Shown piece after piece: positions 43,455-51,917 of a stretch of 52,389 nucleotides of DNA. The stretch's first letter is position 1. The number at the start of each line of letters is the position of its first letter. Both the position numbers and the translations under genes were made by a program. The notes below the pieces were generated by a model. It saw nothing but the letters and a program-made list of their open reading frames with translations, was not told the origin of the DNA and did no database searches. Source of the DNA: an uncultured Bacteroidales bacterium (GTDB lineage: Bacteria > Bacteroidota > Bacteroidia > Bacteroidales > Bacteroidaceae); contig CACZAN010000022.1 in the NCBI GenBank assembly GCA_902779165.1, positions 1-52,389 of the forward strand. Reading direction: 5' to 3'.

Positions 43455-43716
43455 ACTTATACACGTTTACGTCATTATAAACCTTGCCGTTATATTCGCG
43501 AGTGCGAATGCCGAAGTGTACGTCCACGCGCTGTCCTACGGCCAGCTGCGTCTCGGGGATTTTGTCGTTGAAGAGGTCGAACACCATTTCATTCGGAAAT
43601 GCGATGTTCGCATCGTCCTCCACGACCACAATAGGTTGCTTGCGCCAGTGGGCGCCTTGGCTGCTCACGCCCTCCTGGAGGGGGAGCACCTGACAGATTT
43701 TACCAGAAATCTTCAT
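43444..43716 (-). CDS. DUF3127 protein (OB-fold, SSB-like)
   Basis: A 90-aa product. It begins MKISGKICQVLPLQEGVSSQGAHWRKQ and continues with FDLFNDKIPETQLAVGQRVDVHFGIRTREYNGKVYNDVNVYKL, which matches the DUF3127 pattern of a small OB-fold domain (G-K-x-W(R/K)KQ; REYNGRxYND). DUF3127 proteins are thought to bind single-stranded DNA. The final codons are formed by the octamer array. It lies at the head of the run DUF3127, 107-aa protein, DUF3987, 136-aa protein, M15. Leader about 330 nt long with hairpins. Confidence 0.85.
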   Translation of the reverse strand: MKISGKICQVLPLQEGVSSQGAHWRKQPIVVVEDDANIAFPNEMVFDLFNDKIPETQLAVGQRVDVHFGIRTREYNGKVYNDVNVYKLTS

Positions 43717-43940
43717 AAGCTTAATTATTTTTATAGATGTTTGTGCGCCTGCCTACATGCATGTGCGAGCCTGCGCGGTTCATCGTTTTTTTCTTGAAAA
43801 ACCTGCCGGGCTTCACAGCAGGGCAGGGGGGTCAATCCGAAAATATGACCAGATATTCAACTCAACAAATGACAAACTAATATGGAAACAAAATGACAAA
43901 CTTTACTATCCCAACATGTCAAAGAACGTGCGAGCCGAAC

Positions 43941-44051
43941 GCAAAGCGAAAGCTCGCTTTCAAGCTTTGCTGAGGCGAAGCCGTTTTTCGAGGCAACGCC
44001 TCAGAGAGCGCCGTCAAACGCGCTTTCGTTCTGTTTGACGGTGCAAAGGTA
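43941..44051 (-). other. Structured leader and -7 box upstream of DUF3127 gene
   Basis: The 410-bp gap 43717-44126 has a minus-strand -7 box TACCTTTG (44051-44044). Below it are three hairpins: CGTCAAAC/GTTTGACG (44012-44040), CTGAGGCG/CGCCTCAG (43970-44004) and GCAAAGC/GCTTTGC (43941-43970). Further on comes GTTCTTTGACATGTTGGGA (about 43909-43927), a phrase of a type I associate with Bacteroidota leaders. The last 150 bp before the ATG show nothing more. Confidence 0.5.
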
Positions 44052-44062
44052 CGGCAAAGGCA

Positions 44063-44101
44063 CAAAAAAAACCTGCTACGTAGTAGGTACGCGTAGCAGG
44101 T
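44063..44101 (-). terminator. Terminator of the 387-aa gene
   Basis: ACCTGCTACG (44071-44080) pairs with CGTAGCAGGT (44092-44101). On the minus strand the hairpin is followed by a run of T and starts 26 nt after the stop at 44127. Confidence 0.85.
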
Positions 44102-44126
44102 ACGGATAAATATAGGCGACTGATTA

Positions 44127-45290
44127 TCAGCCTAAAATCTTTTTCAGTTTTTCTTGGTAGATAAGCGACTTCTTCTGGTCGAGAGCCTTGTTCAGGTAGC
44201 TACGGAGCGTTTCGGGTTTCTCGTCCCACAGCTGTCCGAACACCTGCCACACCTCTTTGATGTCAAGGCGGTCGCAGATGGCTTTAGCCACCAAACCGCG
44301 TTCCGTGCAGCTCAGATTCGAGGGCTGCCAGTCATCAGCGAGCACCCCAGCATCAACCAGTTTGCCCATCAGCACGCTTGCCTCATCTCCCAGCAGCCTC
44401 TCTGGCAATTCAACAGCCTTTGGCAGATGGGTTGTGACTCCCTCCGTGTCCTCCTGCTGTTCTGCCAGTAACTGCCGCAACTCTTCTTGCGCCAAATCGA
44501 TTTTGTGCATGTATTTCAAGAAGTTAGTGCGGTCCGCCTTTGCGTTCGCATCCTTGCGGCAGGCATAGAAGTGATGCCCTACGCGCACAGGGTTAACCAT
44601 CAGGCACCCATCGCGGAAATCCACCAGCTTGCGCAGTGCCGCATAGTGCTTATACACCGTCTTCTTCAGTGGGTGATCCTCGTCCAGCTGCTCGAAATCC
44701 ACCTCGCCCGGGTAGCGCTTTGCACGCTGGATATGCTCTACACTCGAAGCCAGTGCACCCTTCTCGAACATGTGAAGCAGTTTCTCGGTGCGGTAGTCCT
44801 CGACATGCTCCAGCTGCGGATGTCCGTTGCACTCGAAATCCTTCCATTCCTCAAATTTCTGCTTCGCCCTGCGCGCCGTGCCTGAGTTCAGATAGCGGCG
44901 TTTCTCCTGCTCATACAGGCGCACATATTCCTCATCCTTGTGGTGGCGCGACAGCTGCTTGTCCACATCCGCCAGCGTACCACTTAGCAACCCAAGTGCC
45001 TCGTTCACAGACTGCGTCTGCTCGCGCACAACCGCCTCAGCATCAGCCGCCTCCGGCAGTTCCATCGTCAGTACCTGCTCAGCCAGCGCCGCATAATCCG
45101 TATCCGTATCCACATCCAGCACCGCCTCCTGGCTCACGCGCTGCAGGATCTCCTCCTGCAACCCCTCAGCCACCTCCGCGATGTCAGCCACCAGGGCCAT
45201 CAGCCTGAACTTCGTCCCAGCCGACACAGCCCTATTTTTCACTTTCTCTATGTCCGAGAATAAGCAGTTAAGTATTTCTTTAGTGTTCAT
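44127..45290 (-). CDS. Cytoplasmic protein of unknown function, 387 aa
   Basis: Acidic, largely helical protein without signal or membrane segments. Residues 1-140 look like a helical bundle (EILNCLFSDIEKVKNRAVSAG..., EGLQEEILQRVSQEA). The middle has YRTEKLLHMFEKGALASSVEHIQRAKRYPGEVDFEQLDEDHPLKKTVYKHYAALRKLVDF. The C-terminus (WQPSNLSCTERGLVAKAICDRLDIKEVWQVFGQLWDEKPETLRSYLNKAL) resembles the helical end of small Bacteroidota mobile-element proteins, a weak impression. I cannot assign a family. It has a good promoter with a dyad between -33 and -7, and its own terminator, so it is a monocistronic, probably regulated gene. Confidence 0.7.
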   Translation of the reverse strand: MNTKEILNCLFSDIEKVKNRAVSAGTKFRLMALVADIAEVAEGLQEEILQRVSQEAVLDVDTDTDYAALAEQVLTMELPEAADAEAVVREQTQSVNEALGLLSGTLADVDKQLSRHHKDEEYVRLYEQEKRRYLNSGTARRAKQKFEEWKDFECNGHPQLEHVEDYRTEKLLHMFEKGALASSVEHIQRAKRYPGEVDFEQLDEDHPLKKTVYKHYAALRKLVDFRDGCLMVNPVRVGHHFYACRKDANAKADRTNFLKYMHKIDLAQEELRQLLAEQQEDTEGVTTHLPKAVELPERLLGDEASVLMGKLVDAGVLADDWQPSNLSCTERGLVAKAICDRLDIKEVWQVFGQLWDEKPETLRSYLNKALDQKKSLIYQEKLKKILG

Positions 45291-45372
45291 AAAAGTCTCA
45301 TTATAATATTAATAAAAGCGTACATATATCCGCCTCCGAGCAACCCTTATTTTCATCGAGGCGAATCGGGTA

Positions 45373-45404
45373 CAAAGGTACGGATTCTGCATGAATCCGC
45401 CAAA
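45373..45404 (-). promoter_or_regulatory. Promoter with internal dyad operator
   Basis: Minus-strand TTTG (45404-45401), 20-bp spacer, TACCTTTG (45380-45373). The spacer contains the dyad CGGATTC-TGCAT-GAATCCG (45381-45399), which fills it almost fully. A repressor bound there would block the promoter. The rest of 45291-45593 holds the terminator described next and AT-rich DNA. Confidence 0.75.
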
Positions 45405-45509
45405 CTTTTTCTCCACTTTTTATGCAAAACAACCCCTGAAAAATCGAATTGATTGATTATCAAGAAGTAGCAAAACGAGCACTTCTATAGCCTTAGTTGC
45501 AATGGAAAA

Positions 45510-45534
45510 GAAGCGCCTCAAAATGAGACGCTTC
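45510..45534 (-). terminator. Terminator of the C10-like gene
   Basis: GAAGCGCCTC pairs with GAGACGCTTC (one mismatch) around a 5-nt loop. On the minus strand it is followed by TTTTCC. It lies about 60 nt after the stop. Confidence 0.7.
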
Positions 45535-45593
45535 GGCATGAAAATGACGACTGCGACTGGTTGATGGTCACGTGCGCTGTAACGGGAGTGTCG

Positions 45594-48500
45594 TTACTGG
45601 ACAACTATCTTTTTTCCATCGATGACATATACGCCTTTACGGAGACCTTGCAGCGAGGTGGCCTGCCTGCGAACTACAGCACCAGCAATGTTATAGATGT
45701 TGAAGGGTTGCCTGCTCGCAGGCTGTTCATCGATGGCCACTTCGGCATCGTAGATGACAGGCGTCTGAGCCGCATTCATGATTTCTCCCGTGCTGCCATC
45801 GATAAGCAGGGTGACGATTCGCAGATTGCTTTTTTGCTGGATGTTCTCCGGCAATGTCAGTTTGTAAGTGTGGCTATAGGTTTCACCTTCTTTGATGATA
45901 CTCGGCACACACCCGGAGGCTCCCTCCCAATTAGGAAGAATGCTGCGAGCGACGTCGTTGAATGTCATAGATACTTGATTATCAAGGATCCTCCATTCAC
46001 CTAAATAATCCCCTTCACTATTATATCCTTGTGGGTCGCTATAGTTGTTAGCCTGCAAATATGGCCCTACTTGGTCTTCCAGCACGACGTATGCAATGCG
46101 ATATTCGGTGACATTATTTTCGCTGTAGCCAAAAGTCGTTTGGGTGGTTACAGCTACACGTGAACTATCTATGGATACGAAGTAAGCCGAAGCTTCAATA
46201 GTTGCGTCACCATTGTCCTTCGCATCTTCGAACATATCTAGTATATAGTCCAGATTTGGATCAAATTTCCCAGTACGATTGATCAGAGAACCAGGGATAG
46301 AGTTGAACATGGCGTAAAATGGGTCAAAGCTATTACCTATAGGGTGCATCATGTCATTTTCGTGTATGCTTATGGCGATAAAATTGTCAGGATATTGAGT
46401 CGAAAACCTCTTAATGGCCGCGATATAACGAGGACACCAGCCACACCAGGTCGCTGTTATTTCTTCCATCACTACACGACGGGGGAAGCGGGTGGTGGGA
46501 GGAAGGGCAAAGGCAGTGGTGTCGCTGCTGTTGGCCTTTATCTCATCAGATTTCCCATTAATTTCTGAGACTTCAAGTACCACTTTATGATTGCGCCCCC
46601 CGATTCCTGTGGGCAGGTCGATGAGATAGGTGCCCTCGTGGTTGGGTAGCAGACAGGTATCAAAACTCTGACTACCCTGAATATGATTGTCGATGTTCCA
46701 GCTGAACGTGAGCGAGCGTATGGGGTCAACGGTGCGGCTGCGAACATCTGCCTGGAGTTGAAAATGACCGTCGGAGGCTCGTCTCAATATATGCTGAGGG
46801 GTAGTTTCTATGGGAGTTGCAGGTTTGCCCGTAGATAATGTAAAATACTTATCATTGGTGAAATACTGTCGTGATGAGTGCTGCACCTGTTCGCGAGAGG
46901 GCACAGGATGTGCCTTGAAGGGTTTTGAGGATTCTTGCTCTGGTTGCTGATTGGCTAACGACACCTGATTTATACATAAATCTACGGGTAGTTTTTCCCC
47001 TTCAATATAGAAGCGAATGGGCAATGCGAAATTCCAATCACTCACACCAGCATGTTTTTGCCAGACTCCCACTTCATCTGCCATTCCAAAACTATCATCA
47101 TGACCCATTACACGCAGATAAAAACCTTCGTCCACTACGTCTTTATCTGCCCAGAATGCCTCCAATATTTCATTACGACCAATACCCACAAAAAGCGTAT
47201 CCCCTGTGATTACGTATGGTTTAGGTAACTCCACGATGTTCCACGTACCACGAATGGTGGTTACAGGTTCCTTCGCAAGATAATCCGTACCTGGTTTGGT
47301 TAGGAATACATATTCCACGTCTTCCATCATATTAGAGTATAAATTATGCCGAGTATGAAATTCTATCTTCGTCACTTTGCAGCCTTTGTATGGTTCAATA
47401 AGCCGAGCTGGCACACACATCGCAAACTCTACATTGTTATTTCCACGGCTAATATAAATGCCCCATCCCCCACTTCCTGCTGCATCTTTCACATAAAGCG
47501 GGTTGTTTCCACAGTAGTCCCATTTCACACAAGGGGATAAAGGTGGAAGGTCTTCTTGAATATTCCAGTCTTTCCACTGCGTCTGCTGATAAACAGGCAA
47601 TGTGCCTTGGGGAATGTGAATGGTAACATTAGGATTGACCACCATGTCCTCGCTTTCATATATAAACTCCATTGGAAAATCGGAATTAAAATACACGTCA
47701 GTCAAGGCCGGCATCCTTTCATGATCCCATAACAATATATTATCTTTCCAAGAATTATATGAAGTGTTTACTCTAAAAAGCTTATCGTTGTTGATTGTAA
47801 AACTCTTCAAACTCTTACAAAGACCAGGTAAAACACCGCTACTCATACTTTTGGGATATGAGAGTGTCTCCAAAGCATCGCACTGAGAAATCTGCCCAAA
47901 TACAATTACACCTTGACGGATATCGAGGTTTTTCAGTTTAGGACAATTAGAAACAGAAACGGAGACACCAACGGAGAGAGACGTCAGTTCTGGACAATCG
48001 ATAAAAGGAGTTTCATGTTCATACATTCCGATTACATTAAATATCTTATTGTCATAGGAGACTTGATTAGGGACATAGATGTCTCCAGCATATTTCTCAG
48101 TCTCGTTGTAACGTACTAAGTATGCATAAAGGTTGGAGAAACGAGACTCTAGACAATAGGTAATTCCGTCAATGGTATGTATGCCGAATTCTTCAGTACC
48201 TCTGGCAATTTCTGCCTTGGGTCTTGCTCGTAATTCTGCCCGCCCTTTTTTAACAGTCAGTTTTATGTAATAATTGTTGGATGCTGCGTCGCTGTGCCAA
48301 GTATCGTCATCCTGTAAACGATAAATAGCCTTTATGGTATAATCACCTATTGGCAGGCTGGAGAGGTGTACATCATAGTCGTGTACGCAGGCTTCATCAC
48401 TACAGAAAGTATGGCTTATGCTATCCAGAACAAGAATTAGACCATTATTATTGTAGACACCAAGTCCAAGTTGCATTGTCGCATCTGCATCGAGATCACT

Positions 48501-49682
48501 CACAACGGAACTAATTATTGAAAAACGAGGCGTAAAGTCTTCGCTAACATCGGAGCGGATAAGAGTTTTCGTGCTGGCATATATATCTTTTACTACAACC
48601 TTCGGGCGGTCGCTATCCATCGTTCCTGCTGAGGGCTGAATGCCGACAAAAGCCGTTTGGTAGGCACCATTATCCACATTGTTGGTGGGAGTCAAGCCTG
48701 TCAGCGCATAATATCCGTCGTAGTCTCCACTCCACCCCCAGTTCATATGGAAGAGTTGGTCTTTGTAGCCGCTGACAATGAATGAAGCCGCCCCTTCGCT
48801 ACTGCTCCCATTATAAACCAGAGGACGTCCTTCGCTAAGTTCCTGATAGATGATGTCCTCCCATTCGTCTTCATCGTAATCTTCCCGATAGATAAAACTT
48901 GTACTCCTGCTATATCCGAATACTTTGGTCAGAGCCATGACCGCCTGATCTGGATTCGTTCTTGATTCTTGGGGGCCATAGTCCATCCGAACGGATTGGC
49001 CACAATAGAGCATCAGCCGAGCTACCTCCGTTTCGGTCATATCCTCCCAATTGAATTGTGTGGGCGGCAACTCCGGCATGGAGATCTGATAACTGCTACT
49101 GACGTAGGCATCTACACAGGAGGTCTGTGCTTGCGGCCAACGGTGAAAGTTGATAATCTGTGCCATGGATGTAGCAACACAGCCAGTCTTACAGGTTTCT
49201 CCCTGGAATTTTGGACATAGGGCGTTGTATGGCGAGCCCTGCCCCCATTGTGTGGTAATTAGCGGAGAGATGTCAGCTCTTTGAGCAGAATTAGAGGACA
49301 CGCTGGCTTCTGCACTCTCATCAGGCAAACCACCGATACAGGAATCGTAATAGTCAAGCAACCATCGCAGATTACATGGGACAGTTGACAAGTTGAAAGT
49401 ACCATGGGAAGCGTACCCCAGGATGACAGGAACACGGTCGTCTGCTGCTACGATAACAAAGCCGCAGTCTTGTTCCTCTGAGTTAAAAACAAAATAATTA
49501 CACTTCTGCGACATTTGAGCTTTGCTTTTCAGCAGGCGAGGAACGGCCGACTGCCTAATGTTCTTACCTTGCAGAAAGTTCACAGCATGCTGCAATGCCT
49601 GTTGTTCAGAAATTCTGGCAGCCCATGCGCCGCTGTTGCATAGCAAAGCGACAAGCAGGAGTAGAGTAAAATGTTTGTTCAT
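45594..49682 (-). CDS. Secreted C10-peptidase-like multidomain protein lacking catalytic His
   Basis: A 1362-aa product. Signal peptide 1-21; Spi-like inhibitory prodomain about 22-110; C10 (streptopain-like) domain about 137-350 with the nucleophile Cys168 (KTGCVATSMAQIINFH) and Trp of NWGW (314-317). Where C10 peptidases have GGHAF, this has GAASF, so the catalytic His is Ala299. A leucine-rich-repeat-like region spans about 530-650 (LTSLSVGVSVSVSNCPKLKNLDI). An Omp28/thioredoxin-like domain with CGWC follows (EEITATWCGWCPRYIAAIKRF). The T9SS-type tail ends GVYVIDGKKIVVQ, so it is exported to the surface. It overlaps the nuclease gene by 4 bp (ATGA), hence is translationally coupled. It may bind peptides rather than cut them. 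Confidence 0.85.
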   Translation of the reverse strand: MNKHFTLLLLVALLCNSGAWAARISEQQALQHAVNFLQGKNIRQSAVPRLLKSKAQMSQKCNYFVFNSEEQDCGFVIVAADDRVPVILGYASHGTFNLSTVPCNLRWLLDYYDSCIGGLPDESAEASVSSNSAQRADISPLITTQWGQGSPYNALCPKFQGETCKTGCVATSMAQIINFHRWPQAQTSCVDAYVSSSYQISMPELPPTQFNWEDMTETEVARLMLYCGQSVRMDYGPQESRTNPDQAVMALTKVFGYSRSTSFIYREDYDEDEWEDIIYQELSEGRPLVYNGSSSEGAASFIVSGYKDQLFHMNWGWSGDYDGYYALTGLTPTNNVDNGAYQTAFVGIQPSAGTMDSDRPKVVVKDIYASTKTLIRSDVSEDFTPRFSIISSVVSDLDADATMQLGLGVYNNNGLILVLDSISHTFCSDEACVHDYDVHLSSLPIGDYTIKAIYRLQDDDTWHSDAASNNYYIKLTVKKGRAELRARPKAEIARGTEEFGIHTIDGITYCLESRFSNLYAYLVRYNETEKYAGDIYVPNQVSYDNKIFNVIGMYEHETPFIDCPELTSLSVGVSVSVSNCPKLKNLDIRQGVIVFGQISQCDALETLSYPKSMSSGVLPGLCKSLKSFTINNDKLFRVNTSYNSWKDNILLWDHERMPALTDVYFNSDFPMEFIYESEDMVVNPNVTIHIPQGTLPVYQQTQWKDWNIQEDLPPLSPCVKWDYCGNNPLYVKDAAGSGGWGIYISRGNNNVEFAMCVPARLIEPYKGCKVTKIEFHTRHNLYSNMMEDVEYVFLTKPGTDYLAKEPVTTIRGTWNIVELPKPYVITGDTLFVGIGRNEILEAFWADKDVVDEGFYLRVMGHDDSFGMADEVGVWQKHAGVSDWNFALPIRFYIEGEKLPVDLCINQVSLANQQPEQESSKPFKAHPVPSREQVQHSSRQYFTNDKYFTLSTGKPATPIETTPQHILRRASDGHFQLQADVRSRTVDPIRSLTFSWNIDNHIQGSQSFDTCLLPNHEGTYLIDLPTGIGGRNHKVVLEVSEINGKSDEIKANSSDTTAFALPPTTRFPRRVVMEEITATWCGWCPRYIAAIKRFSTQYPDNFIAISIHENDMMHPIGNSFDPFYAMFNSIPGSLINRTGKFDPNLDYILDMFEDAKDNGDATIEASAYFVSIDSSRVAVTTQTTFGYSENNVTEYRIAYVVLEDQVGPYLQANNYSDPQGYNSEGDYLGEWRILDNQVSMTFNDVARSILPNWEGASGCVPSIIKEGETYSHTYKLTLPENIQQKSNLRIVTLLIDGSTGEIMNAAQTPVIYDAEVAIDEQPASRQPFNIYNIAGAVVRRQATSLQGLRKGVYVIDGKKIVVQ

Positions 49683-50296
49683 AAAATCTTTGCAATTAGT
49701 GTGGAAAGAGTAAGCACCTCACCCCCGACTACATGGCAGAACGTAGTGTCGTTTTCTTCGTCGCGAACGGAGCCAGTCATTAATTCGCTGAAGAAGCGGG
49801 AACGTTCGGCATGGGAATCGTCGGTGAGTGTATTACGTCGTTGGCGAGCCTTGACCAAATCTTCAACTTTCTGGGGAGGTGTGGCGATGACACCTGTGTG
49901 GAGATAGCTCTCAGCAGCAATTCCTGCCAAAGAAGTGAGCACTGCCTTGAAACGCTCTTGGCTGGCGAGAATCTGCTGGCGGGCATCGCGACAGCGGTTG
50001 GCATTGCAGTTGGATTTCAGCTCAAAATACCAAATGAGATGCTGGTTTTCGTCAATCGCAATGATACCATCACAGATCTTATCCTTGGTCGCAGATATAG
50101 CAGCAACATGGAATGCGCCGGTTCGTAAGGCTTCGAGGAAACTCTTCCTAACCAACAGAACTGACGTGCCATCATGTGAAATCGTGACAGCCCTCAATCT
50201 GGCAGATGAACTCTCTTCCTCTATCACCGTCTGCGTCGTGCTGACAGAGAAGTGTTCGGCTGGGTAGTGTGCCGTTAGCTTGTCGTACAGCTCCAT
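49679..50296 (-). CDS. PD-(D/E)XK-like nuclease, partner of the ATPase
   Basis: A 205-aa cytoplasmic protein. The core ICDGIIAIDENQHLIWYFELKSN gives D76, then E92-L-K94, the classical PD-(D/E)XK active-site layout of restriction-like nucleases, followed by a helix with Arg and Gln (RDARQQILASQERF). I do not recognise the specific family. It starts 3 bp after the ATPase stop, so the two are almost certainly made together. The pair resembles nuclease-plus-ABC-ATPase defence modules in outline, but it does not match one I can name. Confidence 0.7.
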   Translation of the reverse strand: MELYDKLTAHYPAEHFSVSTTQTVIEEESSSARLRAVTISHDGTSVLLVRKSFLEALRTGAFHVAAISATKDKICDGIIAIDENQHLIWYFELKSNCNANRCRDARQQILASQERFKAVLTSLAGIAAESYLHTGVIATPPQKVEDLVKARQRRNTLTDDSHAERSRFFSELMTGSVRDEENDTTFCHVVGGEVLTLSTLIAKIL

Positions 50297-50299
50297 ACC

Positions 50300-51538
50300 T
50301 CAGCCCTCCATCATCGTTTCAATCTGATCATCAACGCGTTCCTGCTGGGTCACGATCTCGTGGAACGTAGTGAAGGGGATGCCGTCGGCAGCGTCCTGCC
50401 GCTCGATGCTGACAAGTCCTCCAGGTCCTTCGCGGAAGAAGTAAGCGCCGACTTCCTCAGGCAGCAGGTAGAGGTCGGGATCGTGGTGGTTGGCCACACA
50501 AAATTCGTTGAAGCGGGCTTCGTCTGTCTGTCCGAGCTTTCCTATACGCAGGAGCTGGTTCAGACGGCTGAGGAGGTAGTCGCTGTGGGTGGTGATCTGG
50601 AACTGTGTTCCACGACGGCGACAACGTACAATGGCATCTGCTACGCGGTTCTGCTTCATGGGATGCACATGGGCCTCGGGCTCCTCGAAGAGGATGGAAT
50701 AATCATCAATCTTCTCTGCACGAAGCATCAACAGGCAGAAAGCGGCCAACTCCTTAGAGGACGAGGCGGCAGCACTGATGGGAATTTCTGTCCGGCCGTC
50801 TTGCAGTCGAAGGAAAGTCTGCCCCTCGCGTGTGACCAAGTCGCCTTCGCAGAGCAGGTTGACGGTGCGCAGGATATCTTCCTCATCGGTATCATAGAGC
50901 GTGGCGCTGTGCAAAGTGTCCAGCAGGGCGATGAAATCAGAGTACATCCCGATGCTCTCGAAGGCGGGCTTCGCGTTGCGGGCACCCATGAAGGCAGCGC
51001 GAGCTGGAGGCAGGAGAACGGAATTCATCACGCCGACGCCTTCAGCCACACTCACCCGCAGCTCACCAGCAAGCAGCTCTGCATAGAGTTTTGGCCAGTT
51101 GAAATAATCCTTGGGATAAGAATTCGTCGCGCCATTGAAAGTCAGTTTACAGTAATTCGGGTCACCGTTTTCGCTGAAACTGAAGCTGAAAGCCATCTCA
51201 TCAGGTTGCCCAAACTCATAGCCGATGCTCAGCTGAAGAGCCTGATTGCCTGTCAGATAACGCAGATGACGCTCTACATCGCTCTCCATCCAAGTGCGAA
51301 GGTCGCCCAGAGTGAACGAGAAGTCCACACGAGGATTCTTCTCGTTACTGATGAGCTGAAGACGCTCACGGATAAACGCTTCTGTCCGCTTCCCGTCTAA
51401 GCACTGATGCACGTGATCCACGAGAAACGCCGTGTAGCTCTTGCCCAAACCGGAGTCACCTGTGAACACCATGAAAGGCTTGACCTCAATCTCCGCATCG
51501 CAGACACGACCGAGTTTATTGATGAGAATCTTTATCAT
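50300..51538 (-). CDS. ABC/AAA-type ATPase (AAA_15-like)
   Basis: About 412 aa; ATG 51538 is chosen because the -7 box overlaps the only longer (TTG) start. Walker A is GDSGLGKS (27-34). Family features include LPPARAAFMGAR in the middle, ASSSKELAAFCLLML in place of the ABC signature, Walker B SILFEEPEAHVHP and the switch His in TTHSDYLLSRL. This is the OLD/RecF/AAA_15 type of single-chain ABC ATPase, which acts on DNA or as a sensor in antiphage systems. No coiled-coil or Toprim domain is attached. It is first in an operon with the nuclease and the C10-like protein. Confidence 0.85.
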   Translation of the reverse strand: MIKILINKLGRVCDAEIEVKPFMVFTGDSGLGKSYTAFLVDHVHQCLDGKRTEAFIRERLQLISNEKNPRVDFSFTLGDLRTWMESDVERHLRYLTGNQALQLSIGYEFGQPDEMAFSFSFSENGDPNYCKLTFNGATNSYPKDYFNWPKLYAELLAGELRVSVAEGVGVMNSVLLPPARAAFMGARNAKPAFESIGMYSDFIALLDTLHSATLYDTDEEDILRTVNLLCEGDLVTREGQTFLRLQDGRTEIPISAAASSSKELAAFCLLMLRAEKIDDYSILFEEPEAHVHPMKQNRVADAIVRCRRRGTQFQITTHSDYLLSRLNQLLRIGKLGQTDEARFNEFCVANHHDPDLYLLPEEVGAYFFREGPGGLVSIERQDAADGIPFTTFHEIVTQQERVDDQIETMMEG

Positions 51539-51568
51539 AACTCTGCTTATTTCATTGATTTTTCGCCG

Positions 51569-51576
51569 CAAAGTTA
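51569..51576 (-). promoter_or_regulatory. -7 box of the ATPase-nuclease-C10 operon
   Basis: TAACTTTG on the minus strand, about 31 nt above ATG 51538. No clear -33 was seen. Confidence 0.65.
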
Positions 51577-51678
51577 GCGTTTTTCTCCGAAACTCCCCTA
51601 ATCACCCCCGAAAAATACACATTATTTAACTATAGGCCGACTGAACGAGGCAGCCTTCATCGAGAAAACTTGGTAGGT

Positions 51679-51712
51679 GGTTACTCACTTACAACTTACT
51701 CACTTCGGACAT
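51679..51712 (-). repeat. 34-bp repeat, inverted copy
   Basis: Perfect reverse complement of 51887-51920. Shares 31 bp with the copy at 40163-40196. Confidence 0.95.
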
Positions 51713-51800
51713 TTAGGTTTTTCAAAATCCGATGGGTATGGATGGAGGGAGAAACGGGGATGGCTAGATGAGGTAGAGGGGTATGTGTTAAAATTATAAC

Positions 51801-51854
51801 TTATATTATATATTATATATATTATAATAATAATATATATAATATATAATATAA
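51801..51854. repeat. Perfect 25-bp AT-only inverted repeat (cruciform)
   Basis: Arms 51801-51825 and 51830-51854 are perfect complements made only of A and T, with a 4-bp loop AATA. It lies roughly in the middle between the two 34-bp arms. No gene is present between 51539 and 52218. Confidence 0.95.
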
Positions 51855-51883
51855 AATTTCCGTTTCAAGAAAATCGCAGAATG

Positions 51884-51917
51884 TAGATGTCCGAAGTGAG
51901 TAAGTTGTAAGTGAGTA
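51884..51917 (+). repeat. 34-bp repeat, copy 2 (same orientation as 40163)
   Basis: Identical over 34 bp to 40163-40196 and forms the right arm of the nested inverted repeat. Confidence 0.95.

Noticed and set aside
44636-45208. 190-aa plus-strand Pro/Ala/Ser-rich frame
   Set aside because: It is antisense to the 387-aa gene and of low complexity.
51539-51571. TTG start of the ATPase at 51571
   Set aside because: The codon lies inside the -7 box TAACTTTG, so it cannot be in the transcript; ATG 51538 fits.
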